From positions 20,708,001 through 20,772,000 of the forward strand of contig OX419757.1 of NCBI GenBank assembly GCA_948567375.1: 64,000 nucleotides of DNA, written 5' to 3'. Position numbers and translations under genes: made by a program. The notes beneath the pieces were generated by a model. That model searched no databases, had not been told where the DNA came from, and saw only the letters and a list, made by a program, of their open reading frames with translations. Positions 8,696 through 18,689 of this stretch are shown here, one piece after another. The stretch's first letter is position 1, and each line of letters opens with the position of its first letter. The DNA is from Lunularia cruciata. Lineage: Eukaryota > Streptophyta > Marchantiopsida > Lunulariales > Lunulariaceae.

Positions 8696-10270
8696 GAAGA
8701 GATCCCCCAGGAGGATGAAGATATGTTAGGGAAAGATACTCCTTTGTTGGAGATTTCACTAGCTTGTCCTATGGGAGGATTAATTCCAATGAGTATTTGA
8801 AGTATGCAAGAAGAGAAGCATTGTGAGTTTAATCCACATGAGTATGGAGAGTTTGAGTTTAATAAGAGGAGTACAAAGGAAGCAAACCATTTAATGTTCT
8901 AGTAGATGATGTACAAGTTCCAAATGCACAAAAGAGTAGAAGAGAACAAGAAGAGATTCCAAGAGGAGATGCTTGCACAAACTAGAAGAAATAGAAGAGA
9001 TAAAGAGGGAGGAGTAACAAGGGAACATGAAGGTGAAACACACAAGAGAAGTAAATTAGAGAAGGCAAATGCAAAAGCTTGCTTGACTCTAAACGCTTTT
9101 GCTAAAGATATGGCCAATCATACAAATTTGAAGTATGAATCATTAGAGGCAAAGGAGAGGTGTAAATTGGCTGAAATCAATGTTATGAAGTCAACAAAGA
9201 TTGAAAAGCTATGCACAAAGGTTGAAAATTTTAAGCTCAATAGTATATTGCTAAACAAAGGCAACAATTTCAAATGACACTCAAATTAGCAAAGGCAATG
9301 AAAACTGTAGAAGAAATTAAGATTTTTATAAGCATCTTTGGTCATGAAGGTATAGATGGTAAACATTACAAATTTGGTAGTAATCACCTTGTCTCCAATT
9401 GTAGTGCCAAATTTGAGTTGAGCTGGTATGAGGATGGTAACAAATGAATATATGTGTTATTTTTCTTTTTTTGTTGTTTGCTTTGGTGTGTTTGCTATTA
9501 AGTGGGAGTTTGCTTGAAATGGTTTGGGTATGCATGTATTTGCATTGGCTCTACCCATATTTGTGTTTAGGAAGAATAGACCATCCATTTGTGGCTTGGT
9601 AGGAATGCATGGTGGATGAGTGGAATTATAATGATTAACATAATCAAAATTGATTGATCTATTGCAGCATGAGTTTCATTTCCATTTTATCTGATTGTAA
9701 TCATACTAATTCAAAATTCCATCACAATTCACTACAATGTTGATACAATTACATAGAAAATTACATTTAGTGAACAAGTCCTATGAACCAAATATTGTGG
9801 CATTCTCCAAGCACTCAATATCAATTTGATCATTTACCAAAGCTCATAGAGTGCACACAACACATAACAAAGAGGGTAGAGAAGGTATGACAGAGTCATT
9901 GTATACAAAGCAAATAGAAATAGAAAGTGAGAGAATAGATGTACATACCAATAGAATGAATATATATATATACACAAAGGAAGTATGGAATGGAAAAGGG
10001 TTCTCCTTTAACCATAACATAATCCTAACCTTGTGCCCCCCATATGCATTGATAATGTTTGGAATATCGGCAAGATGTGCATGTGCGTACTTATTTGCTT
10101 GCTCAATATCAGCTAGAGTATGAGTACTATCTATATGTACAATATACTTGGTTGAATCTGCAATGTTGGGTGGGAGTTGCTCTACTCTAATGTGCTTTAT
10201 TGCATTTCAAGATGTTTGACAATATATTTATGAATCCACACAAGACTATATCTCGACATGCACTCCCACT
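8696..10270 (+). other. Unassigned region with one coiled-coil-like reading frame
   Basis: The only notable content is an open frame at 8906-9277. It encodes a 123-aa, very Lys/Glu/Arg-rich peptide (KRVEENKKRFQEEMLAQTRR near its start) that looks like a coiled coil. The frame extends upstream in weaker form from about 8780, with readable NPHEYGEFEF-like sequence. I do not recognise it. It could be a remnant of a transposon accessory protein. The rest of the region shows no coding signal or known repeat. Confidence 0.3.
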
Positions 10271-10769
10271 CAACATGTAATAATATGAAGTTTATAGATG
10301 AGTTTGTTGAGACTAAAAAAGTAGCAAATAGGCCAGATTAGTCAAGAATTATAAGAATATTCTAGAAGCATCTAGGAAGCTTCTACTTAGTACCTTCCAA
10401 GTATTGAGTAATGTGTATGCCAAGTGATGACTTCTAGGAGAAAGCCTCTTGGGAAGTTTCTTGGCTAGCTTAGCTTATAGGCTAAGTAGGTGGCTTCTAG
10501 AGGAAGCTTCCTGGTTAGCTTAGCTTGCACTCTTAGAATGATGCTTTTAGAAAAAATTTTGAGAAGCCTCTCAAGAGTCTTTTATATTCCTTATAAACAC
10601 CAAAACTCATGTTATAAATATTAAATGTATTGTATATGCTATAAATGCCCAAGTTCATGTTAGGCATTCAAAGTTTCCCTCATTCAAGAGTCCTAATGTG
10701 ATCTTTCACTTCGTTCTTTCAATTTGATCTTCCATTCTCCTATTTCTCTCCTCAATCTTTTACACAACA
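10271..10769 (+). mobile_element. Solo LTR of family H with perfect 5-bp target duplication
   Basis: The LTR (10276-10764, 489 bp) begins TGTAATAATATGAAG and ends CTTTTACA, the same termini as the 5' LTR at 7558-8050. CAACA lies immediately before it (10271-10275) and immediately after it (10765-10769). No element body lies on either side. This is the signature of a solo LTR formed by recombination between the two LTRs of a full insertion. Confidence 0.85.
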
Positions 10770-12561
10770 TGTGTCATAGGGGAGGATCCTAGAACCTTAT
10801 AGCTAATGAATCATAGGGATTGGTACTCTAAGTAATGAGACGCTTAGATGACCACTTCTTGTCATCACATCTATAGTTGAGTGGGTATCAATCCGGATGT
10901 ACCTATAATGATGTGTCAAATGTACCTACCCTAGTGTACACAAGAGTAAATCAAGGAGGATGTATATTACCATGTGGATGGTTCATTTACAAGGAAGCAC
11001 AACATTATAAACTATCATTATATCTCAAATACAAAATCCTAAGGTTGTGAATGCAGCATAAGGTCTAACCATGTATCCTCTTTATATCTTTATATAGCCA
11101 TCAATGTCACTCATCAAGGCCATGAAGCGGGCTCCAATGTGCACATCCTCTGGCAAGAAACCTTGAAACCACATAGATCTAAGTAAGTGCTCTAACTCCA
11201 ACTACATGCTATATGTCAAAATGATCACCTTGAAGTGCTCTAAGCAATAGTCCATGAACTCTTTACACCAAGGACATGAAACATATCTAAATTTACTCTT
11301 TACAAAATATTGCATCCATCCACACTGATCAACCAAAGAGTACCATTGGATGACAAGGAGATTGCTTTCCTACATAAGGTCCACTAGACACCTAATGTCC
11401 AACACTAAAATCTTCCTTTGCTGCTCATAAGGAATAAACTGCCTAGAAAAGATGATGTTCTCTCTCAACATCATAAGTGTGCTGATCTTGCACTCCAATG
11501 TCATGCTCCTCTCTTTTAACCACTCTATTTGCTCCTAAGTCAATGCATCTGAAAGTCATGCTCTCCATGCAATATTGCCCCTTCCTAGTATCATCACTCT
11601 AGGTTCCTCTACAAGGGAGGAATGCATGTGTGGATTGGTTTGGGTCTCATGGGCAATAAGGAAAAGAGTATCCATCTATGTCTGAATTGCTACCAGTATC
11701 TCCATATTCTCCAACTGCTCTTTTGTGCCTCCTCTAGTAGCTTCCTAGTAATACCCAAATTCTTATGATAAAAGCACTCTTCCAACATAACATCCTCTAT
11801 ACAAGACCATCTTTATGCTAGGAGCTTATCTAACTCAACAAGTCTATCCATTTTGCTATATTTGCTTGCCAAGAACTGATCCTAATGCTTGGCAACACAT
11901 TGCTCTCTTGCAAGAATAGCAGCCTCCTTCTTTGCTAAATCAGACTCCAAAGGTGCACCATGGTGGAGTGCATCTACTAAAGGCTGAACATGGGAGAGTG
12001 GATCTTCTAAAAGCTCTACACATGGCAATGGACTCTTTGGGCCATCTGAAATGTACTTATAGGAGGTAGGATCTCCCTCCAAATGGATAGGGGAATGGCT
12101 ACCAAGACCTATACATAATGACATAAAGTATCCAAAATGTAGCATAGAGGACTAACATCATTGAGATACATGCAAGTGAGAAACAAGAAAGCCCTCCATT
12201 AACATTTATTTAAAGATAGTTAAAATATGAGCAAGGATAGTGCTAAAGTTACCATCCTCATCCTTGCCCATACGGGGATCTTGAACCTCCAAACCCTCCA
12301 TAGTTAATGCATGGATATAGCCCTATATCAAAGCTCTAGGAATCTCATAGGTGATTTTGCCTTCAACCAAAATTCCACTCTCCATAAACAAGTGTGGGAG
12401 AAACTGTCCTATAAAGGAGAGCTTGTGACGCCCACCATTCAAGTGCCGGAGTTGCTTATGGAGGAAGTTTAGCTCTACTTCAACTACTTGTAGTATGAGT
12501 TGTACCCAATCTTAATCCTCCTCCACGCGAGCCATCTTGGTGGTCACATGGAGAATGTGGA
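10770..12561. other. Unassigned interval
   Basis: I find no convincing gene or known transposon domain here. One open frame of 87 aa (11882-12145, minus) ends in an Ala/Glu-rich segment, ESDLAKKEAAILAREQ. Weak protein-like stretches continue down to about 11100 on the same strand with many stops. This could be an old gag or a decayed coiled-coil gene, but nothing in it identifies a family. Confidence 0.3.
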
Positions 12562-13080
12562 ATGTTCCAAGGATAGGAGAAACACAAGGTTTCATTCCTC
12601 AAGACTCTGATGTCCCAAAGGAGCACATTGTCTTTATTATATAATAAAGAAGATCCACTCAAAGGGAGCTACACCCTTGGATCAAATGCATGGATTGGTG
12701 ACATGTTGATCATTGTCCTATTTGGTTAGTCAAACCCATTTGACCAAAGGGAATATTTGAGGAATATTCTTATAGGAAGCTCAAAATAGCATGGGTAAAG
12801 TATTGTGGAAAGCTCTAAATAAGAAAAACTAGGGGGTAGAAGTCAACACCTTTCCTTTAGAGGGAGAAGAATATCATGTTTTTTGAGGCCTAATTCATTT
12901 GTTAGACCTCCAAAATTAGCTTTGAAGTTTTCAAGGTGTTTTTGGCTCTACCTTATTAGTGGAAGTACTTTTTTGTGACACCTCTATCTGATCAACTTAG
13001 ATCATTGTATATAACATCCCTAAAGATATTACCAAGCCAATTTCTATCTCTAGATAATTTGTCTAGCTAATGGTATTATA
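12562..13080 (+). mobile_element. LTR fragment of family F, 5' end missing
   Basis: From about AAGGATAGGAGAAACACAAGG to GGTATTATAGG the sequence follows the F LTR. It shares CCCAAAGGAGCACATTGTC, TTTGGTTAGTCAAACCC and the CTAATTCATTTGTTAGACC segment. The first part of the LTR is absent or replaced. The 3' terminus is mutated from TATTACA to TATTATA. Confidence 0.7.
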
Positions 13081-13489
13081 GGATGGTATGCTTGTGTATT
13101 ACCTTGGGCTGCCTACGGGGTATAACAAGTGAAAAAAGCAATTGGAAGAAGGGACATCATGCTATGTAAACACACTATTTGGCAAGGTACTTCTTAGCTA
13201 TGAAGTCTCTGATAGGGAACCACTCTTGTATCAGATCATGAGAAACTTATCTCCTCTTGTGTGTTGTTCCCTCCTCCAATTCAAATGCCTCTCAAATGTC
13301 TCCTAGATTCAAAGTATAAGGTCTCCCATGTACCATATTGGTGTGTGAATCCTTGTCCTATGATCTTGCAAACTCTACACACAAGTCTACTTGAAATATA
13401 TACACATGAAATATCATAGCAAGAAAGCAAAATGTTTTAGCAAAAGTCTTTGCAAGCAAGATAGAAAATGGATGAGGTTGCTTGCAATG
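13081..13489. other. Interval without recognised features
   Basis: This stretch lies between the F LTR fragment and a tandem repeat block. I see no gene, transposon domain or strong repeat in it. Confidence 0.4.
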
Positions 13490-14030
13490 AGGATAAAAAG
13501 CAAGATGGGTTTGCTTGCAAGAGAATGAGGTTGCTCAAGTGTTGGGTTGGATCCACTGAAATGATGTTGGGTCTGCTTCAAGGAAGCAAGCTATTAGGTT
13601 TGGTCTGCTTGTAAGAGAATGAACTTGCTCAAGAGTTAGGTTGGGTCTGTTTGAATGATGGTAGGCCTGCTTAGAGGAAGCAAGTAGATAGTTTGTAGGA
13701 GAATAGGCTTGTTTGAGATGTTGGGTTGGATCTGCTTGAATGATGGGCATGTCTACTTGTAGGAAGCAAGTAGTTAATTGGGTCTACTTGCAATAAAATG
13801 CCAGTTGGGTTTGCTTGCTCACAAATGATTGGGTCCGCTCAAGTGGTTGGTTGGGTCATTTGGATAAGCCAAGGACCAATTAAAGCAAGATGGGTCCGCA
13901 CATAAGAAGGTGGGTCTACTCAAGGGTCTGTTGGGCTAACTCACTTGGGCATGGGTTAGCTTGGGTTGATCAAGGTTTGTTGCATGATGGATTCACTCAT
14001 AAGGTTGGATTTGCTTGCATCCTAAACCCT
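13490..14030 (+). repeat. Diverged tandem repeat rich in GGGTCTGCTTG-like units
   Basis: Motifs such as GGGTCTGCTTG, AGGAAGCAAG, GAATGATGGG and GGTTGGGTC recur many times in varying order and spacing. The longest open frame (13535-13750, minus) is just the translation of the repeat, with repeated NRPNL and ADPT peptides. I regard it as a minisatellite, not a gene. Confidence 0.65.
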
Positions 14031-14577
14031 AAATCTACGAGGCATAGGGAATTCTAAAAAGAAACAAAGATAACATATACATCAAAGAACAAGGACACTA
14101 ATAGAGGAAATTAAATAGAGCAAATGAAAAAAGAATATTCACATTGGGAGTAGGGTATTCCAACCCAAGGAAATCTTTAGTCATAGTGCATCTAAGTACA
14201 CCTCTTAAATTCCATCAATAGCTCCTCTGACTTGGCTTTTGATGGAAGATATTCCAAGAAGAGATTATTTGTAGACTTATTCTAGACTTATCCACATTTC
14301 CAAGGAAGGTATTTGAAGAAGAGAGTATTTGTAGAGGGAAGAATTTTGGAGGAGAGTGAAGTTACAAATGGATATTCTTGATTAAAAGAGATGTTGGGAT
14401 TTGCCCAATAGGGAAGATCTAAAGGAAGTTGCAATGTTGTTTGAATTCCACAAGATTCCCAATCCCATGAAATAAGTCTACAAATACTCTCTTCTTGGAA
14501 TATCTTCCTTGCAAACGTGGATAAGTCTAGAATAAGTCTTCCATGTGTGAATGAATATGTCCAGTCTCTCTTCCTTC
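14031..14577. other. Interval without recognised genes; local duplication
   Basis: Short related segments around AAGAAGAGA, TATTTGTAG and CTAGACTTATCCAC occur several times (14220-14340 and 14460-14540). They suggest small duplications. No coding region is apparent. Confidence 0.4.
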
Positions 14578-14995
14578 TAGAATTTCAAACTTCTCTTTAT
14601 TTCTCTCCTTCTTTCTTTCTTTCTTTCATAATTTCAAACTTCTCTCTTTATTTCTCTCCCTCTCTTCCCTAAGTTTTTTTGAAATTCTCTCTATTCTCTC
14701 TATCTTTTCCTATGAAATTTTGAACTTCTTTATATTTCTCTCCTTTCTTCCTTGTGAAATTTTGAACTTCTCTTTATTTCTCTCCTTCTCTCTTCCCTAT
14801 GAAATTTTAAACTTCTCTCTATTTGTCTCCTTCTCTCTTCCTTGTGAAATTTTGGACTTCTCTCTATTTTTCTCCCTCTCTTTACCTTGTGAAATTTCTT
14901 GAACTTCTCTATCCTTCTCTCCTTTTGTTCTTCTATTCCTTGTGAAATATTGAACTTTCTCTCTTTCTCTGCAACTCTTCCATGTGAAATTTCGA
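14578..14995 (+). repeat. Pyrimidine-rich minisatellite, about 45-bp period
   Basis: The unit is built on GTGAAATTTTGAACTTCTCT followed by a T/C-rich run. GAAAT occurs at 14714, 14756, 14801, 14846, 14891, 14944 and 14986, so the period is mostly 45 bp. One strand is almost pure pyrimidine. The open frame at 14720-14902 (repeating SLPCEILNFSLF) follows from the 45-bp period and is not a gene. Confidence 0.85.
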
Positions 14996-14999
14996 AATT

Positions 15000-15872
15000 C
15001 TAGTGTTTCTTCCTCTTGGAAGTAACTTTCTCTCCCTCTTTTACAACTATAATATTTTGGAATTAAATCCCTTCACACATCTCAAACTCACATTCCCTAC
15101 TCTTCTAGAGAAAATTCAAATATATTGAAACAATACTCATCTTTCCAAGTGTGTAATTTCCTTCATATGTCACGTATCTGAGTGTGTGGATTTCCCTTTT
15201 ATGTGTTTGATTTTGGGAATTGAATTGAATTGCATTCCATGTTCTCATCATAATGATTGTGTACTAAATTTCTAGAACAATTGCTAGTTTTTTGAGCAAC
15301 CTTTCTCAAAAACCTTTTAGATTTTCAAGAGCACCCTTTCCTTTTTGACTCAATATATCTATTGTAGGAGGCACCTTCTCTTTCTTCAAAATCAAAGGCA
15401 CTCCAACTACATGCATTCCACCTTTCCTAAGTCAGACTTTTTCAAAATTGATGGCACACTGACTAGATTTATTAAAAACCTTTGGGATAATTGGATTAAA
15501 AAAGGTAACATTTTGAAATTGAAGGCACTCCAACTAGATGTATTGAAAACCTCTAAAATAATTGGATTTAGAAAGGCAATTGGTTTATCAAAAGGCACTT
15601 CAAGCATATAGATATCCTCAATCTTTCTACCAATCTTTCAACTTGTATTCAAAAATTCATATACAATCTATCATGTTGTACATGTTGTCATGTTATATAA
15701 TTTGTATCTGGAAGGTACCTTTTCTTGAATGAGCAAGCCCAAATGTTCTTTGCCAAGACATCCACTTGTGTAGAAAATTCATACGCTTGCAAAATCAAAA
15801 TCATTTTGCAAGCAAACCCATTTATAATAAATAAAATTTTCTTTCAACAAGCATTCATGAACTTTTTAATAC
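15000..15872. other. Unassigned interval with A/T-rich imperfect repeats
   Basis: Segments with AAAGGCACTCCAACTA and TTATTAAAAACC recur between 15380 and 15612. They keep an 88-aa frame open at 15345-15611, whose antisense frame is also open. That suggests repeat structure and not selection. Nothing here resembles a known family. Confidence 0.4.
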
Positions 15873-15989
15873 TTATTTGCCATTCTCAAAAACCAAGCAC
15901 CATTTATCCATAGTCTTGTACAACCAGCCACCTGGTGAAAAATTCAAGACAAGGCAAGTCTCTACCATTGATCTTTTTGTTTCTTCTCT

Positions 15990-17059
15990 AATTGATTGAC
16001 TCCTTCCAAGAATGGATCTATGGAAGGGTCTTAGTGTAGTGCATTCCTCCTTGTTCTTCCCATATATCACACTTATTAACAAGAAAGTTGTATAATATGA
16101 TGCAAGCTGAAATCCAATGCAACAAATAGTATTTTCTTTTCATGTCATTCAATTGAACCCTCAAAACTTGCAAATAATACCAACGAGCCTTCATTATCCC
16201 AATACAATGTTTGTTAAGCGCACTGGTTTGAGTTAGATAGAAATAAAATTCTTTTTTCTCTTGAGTGTTGCTTTGTTTAAAGACATGGACCAAATGATAT
16301 GTTGCACATATTTGCATCTCCTATCAAATATTGGTTGCTTTTAAATGAAACACATGCTCCTCTTCTATTTAGATCTGACCAAAGGTCTGAATTTCTTAAA
16401 CATGTCAAGTCATGACATGATCCGGGCATTCTTGTGCACAATCACACTCTACATTAGCCATTTTCAATATATTTTTGCAATCAAATTGAAAATGGTGGAC
16501 AAACTGTGAGTATCAACATATGAAAAATATTATTGACAAACAATGAGTATCAACATATGAAAAAGATTATGGGAAAATGGTGAATACCTCAAGCAAAGTG
16601 TATGATTCTGCGCTTGTTGTCACATATCACCTGACCATTAACAGAGTATGAGCACTTTTTGCTGAAGTAAACTTCACCATCAATGGTAGGCTTTTGTGAC
16701 AAAGGAAAGATAGTTCCATCCACATGACCTATACATCCAAGGAACCCTTTTCATGCAAACAGACTCAAAATCCTGGCTCTCTCCTCAATCCCCGGCCATT
16801 GCACTTCCTTTCTAAGGATGGTCAATATTGCTGTGATTACACTCTTGGTAAACATGGAGGTGGATCCTACACTAATTCCCCATAATTTCATTCCTCTCAC
16901 AACATAGACTCCATTTCCATTATGCCCTAAACGGTCTAGTGTCAATGCCACCTTGTAGCCATATAGGTGTTTGATATCTTCATGATCTCTTCTTTCTTTT
17001 AAAGACATTCTTTTGAGGACATCCACTGAACGAGAAAAGGAAATAATATCCATCCTCAC
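15990..17059 (-). pseudogene. PIF/Harbinger-type transposase (DDE_Tnp_4), decayed
   Basis: Read on the minus strand the N-terminal half is open at 16751-17059. One TGA follows, then the catalytic region KGFLGCIGHVDGTIFPLSQK, with the first catalytic Asp codon at 16718-16720. Next come a YFSKKCSYSVNGQVICDNKR stretch, then RMPGSCHDLTCLRNSDLW (second Asp at 16409-16411) and NQYLIGDA. The C-terminal block reads IGIMKARWYYL and later ACIILYNFLV near 16075-16220. These are the landmarks of the Harbinger-type DDE nuclease. A stretch at about 16470-16595 between the two Asp motifs looks like an intron or insertion. Stops make it a pseudogene. Terminal inverted repeats were not found. Confidence 0.85.
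16501..16574. repeat. 37-bp tandem duplication within the transposase remnant
   Basis: Two near-identical units, each with TGAGTATCAACATATGAAAAA followed by ATTAT-type sequence, begin at about 16501 and 16538. They lie in the non-coding-looking stretch between the two catalytic Asp motifs. Confidence 0.75.
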
Positions 17060-18284
17060 GAGCTATTAAAAGCTAAAGGATCAAGCACCGAGAACAACTT
17101 ATACACAAATTCACTGCTAGGCGATGCTTGCATCGCCTAGCTCAAATAGCACCTCTCGTGGATAAATCTGCACCATTGGTAAATTGCAATCCATGGAATT
17201 CTCTCACCTCACTTCATTCCCCTTAATCGAAATCAAAAAAAGGACCTTCCCACTCGTTGTAGCTCCATTCATGTGTACTCTTTTCGAAGTCTGCGATTTG
17301 AACACGATGATACTTTCTCAACTCTTTGATGAGCAATGTTAGTGAACTAAAGTGAGGCATATGGATTTTCAATAAGAAACATTGATTGCAAAAGTCCTGA
17401 CCTGTAGTGAACCTACATGCTCTTATTGTGCAACGTGGGATATGATCTCGTCAGACATATGATAACTGTGTTAGACAGAAAATTGTTTTCAAATGACAAG
17501 AAAACAAGGACCTGGATATGGGATATGATCTGTTGTGAAAATTCACTTTGGGATTGAGGTGATTCAGTAAAAGGGCGACCGCGTAGAAAACACGAAAGAT
17601 GGAATCCCCATCGAGCCGTACATTGAGGTGATTCCGGTCACCAGAAATTGACATTGAGCTAAGAGGAGATCGGTCAGGAGGATCGACGGTCCAACTATCG
17701 ACGAGAGAAAGAATCAAATTCAAAAATCCCCTATTTTGAATTTAGAAATTGTCACTCTTAATTAATGCACATCTAATTATTGTGAACGAAACCCCCATCA
17801 TCCTTTTACAAACCATTACAGGTTAGGACACGAGTGACGCGTTGCCGGATTATGGCTATGGCCCTGTAACCACCCACGAGTAAACCCTCCCTTGGCAAAC
17901 CGTTATTAATTATAGGTCACGACTCGGGTGACGCGTTGCCAGATTACGGCTACGGCCGTGCAAACCTCTAGTGACGCCACCATAAGGTTTTGCGGGACCT
18001 CCAGTATGTCTCCGTTACGGAATCTTTACGGCCCTCGGAAATCCCAAATTGAAACCCCCTAATGTGTCTCACTTCAATCATGACTTCTGTAGGAGTGCGG
18101 TACAGCACAAAATTGCAGAAACAGGCGCGATTTTCCATGACTAATGTGCGTACTGGGTCATAGGTACTCGACACAATGACATACATCTTGAAAATTGTAT
18201 AGGCATTAACCTGTTATTGGTCGTCTTACAATATAGTGAGCTTCGCACGCTCTAGGTGCTCGGACACGGTGCAAACTTCTGACT
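17060..18284. other. Intergenic region with a GC-rich direct repeat
   Basis: Two copies of a segment including GTGACGCGTTGCC, GGATTA or AGATTA, and CGGCTACGGCC lie at about 17821-17870 and 17914-17960. They stand out from the AT-rich surroundings. Minus-strand open frames at 17451-17723 and 17968-18186 resemble nothing I know, and I do not call them genes. Confidence 0.5.
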
Positions 18285-18612
18285 CTTGCATACGACTATT
18301 TTACAGGATGATATTCGAGGGGAACAACCTACAGTACTTTCATTGCCCACATGAGCAAAGTACAGGTACAGAATCTGTGGTGCAACTTAGAGGATCCCAT
18401 CATTCTGTAAATTGAATTTAAGTCCATTGACGACTAGTTAAGTTCATGTACAACTCAACTTGTTGTCCCTTGCATACGACTATCTTACAGGATGATATTC
18501 CAGGGGAACAACCTATGATTGCCCACATGAGCAAAGTAAAGGTACATCATCTTGTGGTGCAACTCAGAGGATCCCATCATTCTGTAAATTGAATTTACGT
18601 CCATCGACGACT
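18285..18612. repeat. 184-bp tandem duplication downstream of the peroxidase gene
   Basis: CTTGCATACGACTAT starts at 18285 and again at 18469. Both are followed by TACAGGATGATATTC, GGGGAACAACCTA, GCCCACATGAGCAAAG, GAGGATCCCATCATTCTGTA and AATTGAATTTA. The second copy lacks a short internal piece. The block starts about 80 bp beyond the stop codon, so it may overlap the 3' untranslated region of the peroxidase transcript. Confidence 0.9.
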
Positions 18613-18689
18613 CGATCGACGACTACGACAAGGTCATGTACATGAGAAACACTTAAATAAGGGATTTAAGAAGCCCGCCTAAATTATAT

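Noticed and set aside
7558-10764. One large element bounded by inverted H repeats
   Set aside because: The left copy is a 5' LTR with its own primer-binding site and the right copy has a perfect CAACA duplication, so they are separate insertions.
13535-13750. 71-aa minus-strand frame
   Set aside because: It is a translation of tandem repeat units with repeated peptide words and no other support.
14720-14902. 60-aa Phe/Leu-rich frame that looks like a membrane protein
   Set aside because: It comes from a 45-bp pyrimidine minisatellite whose period is a multiple of three.
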